From positions 1,357,568 through 1,421,567 of the forward strand of contig NW_027478462.1 of assembly GCF_051014685.1 (NCBI RefSeq): a DNA stretch of 64,000 bases, written 5' to 3'. The notes beneath the pieces are model-generated. The model saw only the letters and a list, made by a program, of their open reading frames with translations. It searched no databases and had not been told where the DNA came from. Both the position numbers and the translations under genes were made by a program. The stretch is from Ptiloglossa arizonensis. Taxonomy: Eukaryota > Arthropoda > Insecta > Hymenoptera > Colletidae. Positions 54,597 through 62,880 of the stretch are shown here, piece by piece; within the stretch, counting starts at the first letter, position 1; every line of letters begins with the position of its first letter.

Positions 54597-54612
54597 CGGA
54601 TTGACCAATCCG
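54597..54612. other. Major dyad of the monomer, CGGATTG-AC-CAATCCG
   Basis: Monomer positions 11-26 form a perfect inverted repeat with 7-bp arms and a 2-bp spacer. The element recurs in all monomers, but the left arm is one of the most variable places in the unit (GATTGACC, GATTGATC, GATAGACC, GATTGAAC, GATCGACC, GATTCACC, GGTTCGACC, GGAGCGACC), whereas the right arm CAATCCG is almost invariant. It could be a binding site for a dimeric protein or a hairpin-forming element; neither is shown by the sequence alone. Confidence 0.85.
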
Positions 54613-54645
54613 CAAAATTTCTGTTGCATCTGAAAGTAGAAACTC

Positions 54646-54662
54646 GCCCGATTACAACGGTA
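54646..54662 (-). promoter_or_regulatory. CENP-B-box-like 17-mer (weak partial match)
   Basis: Read on the minus strand, monomer positions 76-60 give TACCGTTGTAATCGGGC. Against the mammalian CENP-B box YTTCGTTGGAARCGGGA this matches 12 of 17 positions, and 7 of the 9 positions held essential for binding (nTTCGnnnnAnnCGGGn); the two missing are the TT of TTCG. A 7-of-9 hit is not rare by chance in a sequence of this size, so this is only a candidate. It lies in nearly every monomer, though some variants (ACAAAGG, ACAATGG) destroy part of it. Confidence 0.25.
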
Positions 54663-54675
54663 TGCGTACTTTTCC

Positions 54676-54681
54676 CCTAGG
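54676..54681. other. AvrII-type palindrome CCTAGG present in most monomers
   Basis: CCTAGG at monomer positions 90-95 occurs in most units and would give a 175-bp restriction ladder. Three recurrent variants abolish it: CCTATGCC, CGCTAGG and CCCAAGG. They mark particular positions inside HOR units. CCTATGCC and CCCAAGG also remove the in-frame TAG that normally closes one reading frame, which is why short open frames appear there. Confidence 0.85.
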
Positions 54682-54723
54682 CCGTTCTAGTTATTCGTTT
54701 CGAGCATCAGAACTGCGAAAATT

Positions 54724-54736
54724 TTGAGTTTCTCAA
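54724..54736. other. Minor dyad, TTGAG-TTT-CTCAA
   Basis: Monomer positions 138-150 form a 5-bp inverted repeat around a 3-bp loop, overlapping the end of the AAAATTTT tract. In the recurrent GAGTTACTC variant (for example near 11871, 13096, 14321, 15896, 19391, 20966, 24116 and 26916) the symmetry extends to 6-bp arms around one base. Other variants (TTTCTGAAG, TTTCTTAAG) break one pair. Confidence 0.7.
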
Positions 54737-56489
54737 GCGTTTCTTACCTCCAAACTGCCATATCTCGCGAACGGATTGACCAATCCGCAAAATTTCTGTT
54801 GCATCTGAAAGTAGAAACTCGCCCGATTACAACAGTATGCGTACTTTTCCCCTAGGCCGTTCTAGTTATTCGTTTCGAGCATCAGAACTGCGAAAATTTT
54901 GAGTTTCTCAAGCGTTTCTTACCTCCAAACTGCCATATCTCGCGAACGGATTGACCAATCCGCAAAATTTCTGTTGCATCTGAAAGTAGAAACTCGCCCG
55001 ATTACAACGGCATGCGTACTTTTCCCCTAGGCCGTTCTAGTTACTCGTTTCGAGCATCAGAACTGCGAAAATTTTGAGTTTCTCAAGCGTTTCTTACCTC
55101 CAAACTGCCATATCTCGCGAACTGATTGACCAATCCGCAAAATTTCCGTTGCATCTGAAAGTAGAAACTCGCCCGATTACAACGGTATGCGTACTTTTCC
55201 CCTAGGCCGTTCTAGTTATTCGTTTCGAGCATCAGAACTGCGAAAATTTTGAGTTTCTCAAGCGTTTCTTACCTCCAAACTGCCATATCTCGCGAACGGA
55301 TTGACCAATCCGCAAAATTTCTGTTGCATCTGAATGTAGAAACTCGCCCGATTACAACGGTAGGTGTAGTTTTCCCGTAGGCCGTTCTAGTTATTCGTTT
55401 CGAGCATCAGAACTGCGAAAATTTTGAGTTTCTCAAGCGTTTCTTACCTCCAAACTTCCATATCTCGCGAACGGATAGACCAATCCGCAAAATTTCTGTT
55501 GCTTCTGAAAGTAGAAACTCGCCCGATTACAACGGTATGCGTACTTCTCCCCTAGGCCGTTGTAGTCATTCGTTTCGAGCATCAGAACTGTGAAAATTTT
55601 GAGTTTCTCAAGCGTTTCTTATCTCCAAACTGCCATATCTCGCGAACGGATTCACCAATCCGCAAAATTTCTGTTGCTTCTGAAAGTAGAAACTCGCCCG
55701 ATTACAACGGTATGCGTACTTTTCCCCTAGGCCGTTCTAGTTATTCGTTTCGAGCATCAGAACTGCGAAAATTTTGAGTTTCTCAAGCGTTTCTTACATC
55801 CAAACTGCCATATCTCGCGAACGGATTGACCAATCCGCAAAATTTCTGTTGCATCTGAAAGTAGAAACTCGCCCGATTACAACGGTATGTGTAGTTTTCC
55901 CCTAGGCCGTTCTAGTTATTCGTTTCGAGCATCAGAACTGCGAAAATTTTGAGTTTCTCAAGCGTTTCTTACATCCAAACTGCCATATCTCGCGAACGGA
56001 TTGACAAATCCGCAAAATTTCTGTTGCATCTGAAAGCAGAAACTCGCCCGATTACAACGGTATGCGTACTTTTCCCCTAGGCCGTTCTAGTTATTTGTTT
56101 CGAGCACCAGAACTGCGAAAATTTTGAGTTTCTCAAGCGTTTCTTACATCCAAACTGCCATATCTCGCGAACGGATTGACCAATCCGCAAAATTTCTGTT
56201 GCATCTGAAAGCAGAAACTCGCCCGATTACAACGGTATGCGTACTTTTCCCCTAGGCCGTTCTAGTTATTTGTTTCGAGCATCAGAACTGCGAAAATTTT
56301 GAGTTTCGCAAGCGTTTCTTACATCCAAACTGCCATATCTCGCGAACGGATTGACCAATCCGCAAAATTTCTGTTGCATCTGAAAGCAGAAACTCGCTCG
56401 ATTACAACGGTATGCGTACTTTTCCCCTATGCCGTTCTAGTTACTCGTTTCGAGCATCAGAACTGCAAAAATTTTGAGTTTCTCAAGCG

Positions 56490-58760
56490 TTTCTTACCTC
56501 CAAACTACCATATCTCGCGAACGGATTCACCAATCCGCAAAATTTCTGTTGCTTCTGAAAGTAGAAACTCGCCCGATTACAACGGTATGCGTACTTCTCC
56601 CCTAGGCCGTTGTAGTCATTCGTTTCGAGCATCAGAACTGCGAAAATTTTGAGTTTCTCAAGCGTTTCTTATCTCCAAACTGCCATATCTCGCGAACGGA
56701 TTGACCAATCCGCAAAATTTCTGTTGCATCTGAAAGCAGAAACTCGCCCGATTACAACGGTATGCGTACTTTTCCCCTAGGCCGTTCTAGTTACTCGTTT
56801 CGAGCATCAGAACTGCGAAAATTTTCAGTTTCTCAAGGGTTTCTTATCTCCAAACTGCCATATCTCGCGAACGGATTGACCAATCCGCAAAATTTCTGTT
56901 GCATCTGAAAGTAGAAACTCGCCCGATTACAAAGGTATGCGTACTTTTCCCCTATGCCGTTCTAGTTACTCGTTTCGAGCATCAGAACTGCGAAAATTTT
57001 GAGTTTCTCAAGCGTTTCTTATTTCCAAACTGCCATATCTCGCGAACGGATTGACTAATCCGCAAAATTTCTGTTGCATCTGAAAGTAGAAACTCGCCCG
57101 ATTACAACGGTATGCGTACTTTTCCCCTAGGCCGTTCTAGTTATTCGTTTCGAGCATCAGAACTGCGAAAATTTTGAGTTTCTCAAGCGTTTCTTACCTC
57201 CAAACTGCCATATCTCGCGAACGGATTGATCAATCCGCAAAATTTCTGTTGCATCTGAAAGTAGAAACTCGCCCGATTACAACGGTATGCGAACTTTTCC
57301 CCTAGGCGGTCCTAGTTATTCGTTTCGAGCATCAGAACTGCGAAAATTTTGAGTTTCTCAAGCGTTTCTTACCTCCAAACTACCATATCTCGCGAACGGA
57401 TTCACCAATCCGCAAAATTTCTGTTGCTTCTGAAAGTAGAAACTCGCCCGATTACAACGGTATGCGTACTTCTCCCCTAGGCCGTTGTAGTCATTCGTTT
57501 CGAGCATCAGAACTGCGAAAATTTTGAGTTTCTCAAGCGTTTCTTATCTCCAAACTGCCATATCTCGCGAACGGATTGACCAATCCGCAAAATTTCTGTT
57601 GCATCTGAAAGCAGAAACTCGCCCGATTACAACGGTATGCGTACTTTTCCCCTAGGCCGTTCTAGTTACTCGTTTCGAGCATCAGAACTGCGAAAATTTT
57701 CAGTTTCTCAAGGGTTTCTTATCTCCAAACTGCCATATCTCGCGAACGGATTGACCAATCCGCAAAATTTCTGTTGCATCTGAAAGTAGAAACTCGCCCG
57801 ATTACAAAGGTATGCGTACTTTTCCCCTATGCCGTTCTAGTTACTCGTTTCGAGCATCAGAACTGCGAAAATTTTGAGTTTCTCAAGCGTTTCTTACATC
57901 CAAACTGCCATATCTCGCGAACGGATTGACCAATCCGCAAAATTTCTGTTGCATCTGAAAGTAGAAACTCGCCCGATTACAACGGTATGCGTACTTTTCC
58001 CCTAGGCCGTTCTAGTTATTCGTTTCGAGCATCAGAACTGCGAAAATTTTGAGTTTCTCAAGCGTTTCTTACCTCCAAACTGCCATATCTCGCGAACGGA
58101 TTGATCAATCCGCAAAATTTCTGTTGCATCTGAAAGTAGAAACTCGCCCGATTACAACGGTATGCGAACTTTTCCCCTAGGCGGTCCTAGTTATTCGTTT
58201 CGAGCATCAGAACTGCGAAAATTTTGAGTTTCTCAAGCGTTTCTTACCTCCAAACTACCATATCTCGCGAACGGATTCACCAATCCGCAAAATTTCTGTT
58301 GCTTCTGAAAGTAGAAACTCGCCCGATTACAACGGTATGCGTACTTCTCCCCTAGGCCGTTGTAGTCATTCGTTTCGAGCATCAGAACTGCGAAAATTTT
58401 GAGTTTCTCAAGCGTTTCTTATCTCCAAACTGCCATATCTCGCGAACGGATTGACCAATCCGCAAAATTTCTGTTGCATCTGAAAGCAGAAACTCGCCCG
58501 ATTACAACGGTATGCGTACTTTTCCCCTAGGCCGTTCTAGTTACTCGTTTCGAGCATCAGAACTGCGAAAATTTTCAGTTTCTCAAGGGTTTCTTATCTC
58601 CAAACTGCCATATCTCGCGAACGGATTGACCAATCCGCAAAATTTCTGTTGCATCTGAAAGTAGAAACTCGCCCGATTACAAAGGTATGCGTACTTTTCC
58701 CCTATGCCGTTCTAGTTACTCGTTTCGAGCATCAGAACTGCGAAAATTTTGAGTTTCTCA
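56490..58760 (+). repeat. 5-mer HOR, 875 bp, about 2.6 units
   Basis: TCAAGGGTTTC is at 56835, 57710 and 58585; ACGGATTCACC at 56521, 57396 and 58271; and GCGAACTTTTCC at 57291 and 58166. All are 875 bp apart. The shortest clear HOR in the window; its left end overlaps the second copy of the 15-mer duplication and its right end feeds into the 17-mer domain. Confidence 0.87.
57222..57237. other. Example of the fully palindromic dyad variant
   Basis: In the common GATTGATCAATC monomers the spacer base C becomes T and the 16 bases become a perfect palindrome, CGGATTGATCAATCCG, with a central BclI-type TGATCA. This variant is frequent from about 5.6 kb onward and often alternates with the GACC type, for example in the 7-mer HOR at 11.9-15.5 kb. 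Confidence 0.9.
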
Positions 58761-61610
58761 AGCGTTTCTTACATCCAAACTGCCATATCTCGCGAACGGA
58801 TTGACCAATCCGCAAAATTTCTGTTGCATCTGAAAGCAGAAACTCGCCCGATTACAACGATATGCGTACTTTTCCCCTATGCCGTTCTAGTTACTCGTTT
58901 CGAACACCAGAACTGCGAAAATTTTGAGTTCCTCAAGCGTTTCTTATTTCCAAACTGCCATATCTCGCGAACGGATTGACCAATCCGCAAAATTTCTGTT
59001 GCATCTGAAAGCAGAAACTCGCCCGATTACAACGGTATGCGTACTTTTCCCCTAGGCCGTTCTAGTTATTTGTTTCGAGCATCAGAACTGCGAAAATTTT
59101 GAGTTTCTCAAGCGTTTCTTATTTCCAAACTGCCATATCTCGCGAACGGATTGACTAATCCGCAAAATTTCTGTTGCATCTGAAAGTAGAAACTCGCCCG
59201 ATTACAACGGTATGCGTACTTTTCCCCTAGGCCGTTCTAGTTATTCGTTTCGAGCATCAGAACTGCGAAAATTTTGAGTTTCTCAAGCGTTTCTTACCTC
59301 CAAACTGCCATATCTCGCGAACGGATTGATCAATCCGCAAAATTTCTGTTGCATCTGAAAGTAGAAACTCGCCCGATTACAACGGTATGCGAACTTTTCC
59401 CCTAGGCGGTCCTAGTTATTCGTTTCGAGCATCAGAACTGCGAAAATTTTGAGTTTCTCAAGCGTTTCTTATTTCCAAACTGCCATATCTCGCGGACGGA
59501 TTGACCAATCCGCAAAATTTCTGTTGCATCTGAAAGTAGAAACTCGCCCGATTACAACGGTATGCGTACTTCTCCCCTAGGCCGTTCTAGTTATTCGTTT
59601 CGAGCATCAGAACTGCGAAAATTTTGAGTTTCTCAAGCGTTTCTTACCTCCAAACTGCCATATCTCGCGAACCGATTGACCAATCCGCAAAATTTCTGTT
59701 GCATCTGAAAGTAGAAACTCGCCCGATTACAACGGTGTGCGTACTTTTCCCCTAGGCCGTTCTAGTTACTCGTTTCGAGCATCAGAACTGCGAAAATTTT
59801 GAGTTTCTCAAGCGTTTCTTACCTCCAAACTACCATATCTCGCGAACGGTTCGACCAATCCGCAAAATTTCTGTTGCTTCTGAAAGTAGAAACTCGCCCG
59901 ATTACAACGGTATGCGTACTTCTCCCCTAGGCCGTTGTAGTCATTCGTTTCGAGCATCAGAACTGCGAAAATTTTGAGTTTCTCAAGCGTTTCTTATTTC
60001 CAAACTGCCATATCTCGCGAACGGATTGACTAATCCGCAAAATTTCTGTTGCATCTGAAAGTAGAAACTCGCCCGATTACAACGGTATGCGTACTTTTCC
60101 CCTAGGCCGTTCTAGTTATTCGTTTCGAGCATCAGAACTGCGAAAATTTTGAGTTTCTCAAGCGTTTCTTACCTCCAAACTGCCATATCTCGCGAACGGA
60201 TTGATCAATCCGCAAAATTTCTGTTGCATCTGAAAGTAGAAACTCGCCCGATTACAACGGTATGCGTACTTTTCCCCTAGGCCGTTCTAGTTACTCGTTT
60301 CGAGCATCAGAACTGCGAAAATTTTGAGTTACTCAAGCGTTTCTTATCTCCAAACTGCCATATCTCGCGAACGGATTGATCAATCCGCAAAATTTCTGTT
60401 GCATCTGAAAGTAGAAACTCGCCCGATTACAACGGTATGCGCACTTTTCCCCTAGGCGTTTCTAGTTATTCGTTTCGCGCATCAGAACTGCGAAAATTTT
60501 GAGTTTCTCAAGTGTTTCTTACCTCCAAACTGCCATATCTCGCGAACGGATTGACCAATCCGCAAAATTTCTGTTGCATCTGAAAGTAGAAACTCGCCCG
60601 ATTACAACGGTAGGTGTAGTTTTCCCCTAGGCCGTTCTAGTTATTCGTATCCAGCATCAGAACTGCGAAAATTTTGAGTTTCTCAAGCGTTTCTTACCTC
60701 CAAACTGCCATATCTCGCGAATGGATAGACCAATCCGCAAAATTTCTGTTGCATCTGAAAGTAGAAACTCGCCCGATTACAACGGTATGCGTACTTTTCC
60801 CCTAGGCCGTTCTAGTTATTCGTTTCGAGCATCAGAACTGCGAAAATTTTGAGTTTCTCAAGCGTTTCTTACCTCCAAACTGCCATATCTCGCGAACGGA
60901 TTGACCAATCCGCAATATTTCGGTTGCATCTGAAAGTAGAAACTCGCCCGATTACAACGGTATGCGTACTTTTCCCCTAGGCCGTTCTAGTTACTCGTTT
61001 CGAGCATCAGAACTGCGAAAATTTTGAGTTTCTCAAGCGTTTCTTACATCCAAACTACCATATCTCGCGAACGGTTCGACCAATCCGCAAAATTTCTGTT
61101 GCTTCTGAAAGTAGAAACTCGCCCGATTACAACGGTATGCGTACTTCTCCCCTAGGCCGTTGTAGTCATTCGTTTCGAGCATCAGAACTGCGAAAATTTT
61201 GAGTTTCTCAAGCGTTTCTTATCTCCAAACTGCCATATCTCGCGAACGGATTGATCAATCCGCAAAATTTCTGTTGCATCTGAAAGTAGAAACTCGCCCG
61301 ATTACAACGGTGTGCGTACTTTTCCCCTAGGCCGTTCTAGTTATTCGTTTCGAGCATCAGAACTGCGAAAATTTTGAGTTTCTCAAGCGATTCTTATCTC
61401 CAAACTGCCATATCTCGCGAACGGATTGACCAATCCGCAAAATTTCTGTTGCATCTGAAAGCAGAAACTCGCCCGATTACAACGGTATGCGTACTTTTCC
61501 CCTAGGCCGTTCTAGTTACTCGTTTCGAGCATCAGAACTGCGAAAATTTTCAGTTTCTCAAGGGTTTCTTATCTCCAAACTGCCATATCTCGCGAACGGA
61601 TTGACCAATC

Positions 61611-61620
61611 CGCAAATTTC
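61611..61620 (+). other. 1-bp deletion in the AAAATTT tract of the second 17-mer unit
   Basis: CGCAAATTTC lacks one A, while the homologous monomer near 58637 in the first unit keeps it, so the loss postdates the 17-mer duplication. Confidence 0.85.
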
Positions 61621-62870
61621 TGTTGCATCTGAAAGTAGAAACTCGCCCGATTACAAAGGTATGCGTACTTTTCCCCTATGCCGTTCTAGTTACTCGTTTC
61701 GAGCATCAGAACTGCGAAAATTTTGAGTTTCTCAAGCGTTTCTTACATCCAAACTGCCATATCTCGCGAACGGATTGACCAATCCGCAAAATTTCTGTTG
61801 CATCTGAAAGCAGAAACTCGCCCGATTACAACGATATGCGTACTTTTCCCCTATGCCGTTCTAGTTACTCGTTTCGAACACCAGAACTGCGAAAATTTTG
61901 AGTTCCTCAAGCGTTTCTTATTTCCAAACTGCCATATCTCGCGAACGGATTGACCAATCCGCAAAATTTCTGTTGCATATGAAAGCAGAAACTCGCCCGA
62001 TTACAACGGTATGCGTACTTTTCCCCTAGGCCGTTCTAGTTATTTGTTTCGAGCATCAGAACTGCGAAAATTTTGAGTTTCTCAAGCGTTTCTTATTTCC
62101 AAACTGCCATATCTCGCGAACGGATTGACTAATCCGCAAAATTTCTGTTGCATCTGAAAGTAGAAACTCGCCCGATTACAACGGTATGCGTACTTTTCCC
62201 CTAGGCCGTTCTAGTTATTCGTTTCGAGCATCAGAACTGCGAAAATTTTGAGTTTCTCAAGCGTTTCTTACCTCCAAACTGCCATATCTCGCGAACGGAT
62301 TGATCAATCCGCAAAATTTCTGTTGCATCTGAAAGTAGAAACTCGCCCGATTACAACGGTATGCGAACTTTTCCCCTAGGCGGTCCTAGTTATTCGTTTC
62401 GAGCATCAGAACTGCGAAAATTTTGAGTTTCTCAAGCGTTTCTTATTTCCAAACTGCCATATCTCGCGGACGGATTGACCAATCCGCAAAATTTCTGTTG
62501 CATCTGAAAGTAGAAACTCGCCCGATTACAACGGTATGCGTACTTCTCCCCTAGGCCGTTCTAGTTATTCGTTTCGAGCATCAGAACTGCGAAAATTTTG
62601 AGTTTCTCAAGCGTTTCTTACCTCCAAACTGCCATATCTCGCGAACCGATTGACCAATCCGCAAAATTTCTGTTGCATCTGAAAGTAGAAACTCGCCCGA
62701 TTACAACGGTGTGCGTACTTTTCCCCTAGGCCGTTCTAGTTACTCGTTTCGAGCATCAGAACTGCGAAAATTTTGAGTTTCTCAAGCGTTTCTTACCTCC
62801 AAACTACCATATCTCGCGAACGGTTCGACCAATCCGCAAAATTTCTGTTGCTTCTGAAAGTAGAAACTCG

Positions 62871-62880
62871 CCCGATACAA
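62871..62880 (+). other. 1-bp deletion, CCCGATACAAC
   Basis: One T is missing from CCCGATTACAAC, inside the CENP-B-box-like stretch. The homologous monomer one HOR unit upstream (near 59900) is intact. Confidence 0.85.

Larger units (their letters stand above)
54587..54761 (+). repeat. Reference monomer identical to the consensus
   Basis: This copy matches the majority base at every position and can serve as the type unit; monomer positions 1-175 used elsewhere refer to it. In order it carries an NruI-type TCGCGA (4-9), the major dyad (11-26), AAAATTT (28-34), the CENP-B-box-like stretch (60-76), CCTAGG (90-95), AAAATTTT (132-139) and the minor dyad (138-150). Composition by hand count is 45 C and 32 G (77 of 175, 44%) with 13 CpG. 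Position 108 (TTATTCG versus TTACTCG) is nearly evenly split among monomers, so the consensus is not unique there. Confidence 0.9.
53120..56970 (+). repeat. 15-mer duplication, 2,625 bp
   Basis: The block 53120-54340 recurs at 55745-56970: ACATCC at 53171 and 55796, a doublet of TTATTTGTTTC monomers at 53466/53641 and 56090/56265, and the CCTATGCC monomer followed by GATTCACC starting near 53674 and 56299. A similar single block at 51224 is 14 monomers upstream. Between the two copies, 54.35-55.75 kb holds close-to-consensus monomers, including the reference unit. Confidence 0.8.

Noticed and set aside
54676..54681. CCTAGG and TCGCGA palindromes as protein operators
   Set aside because: Six-base palindromes are expected by chance in a 175-bp unit. 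CCTAGG is lost in several whole classes of monomers, so nothing indicates a regulatory role.
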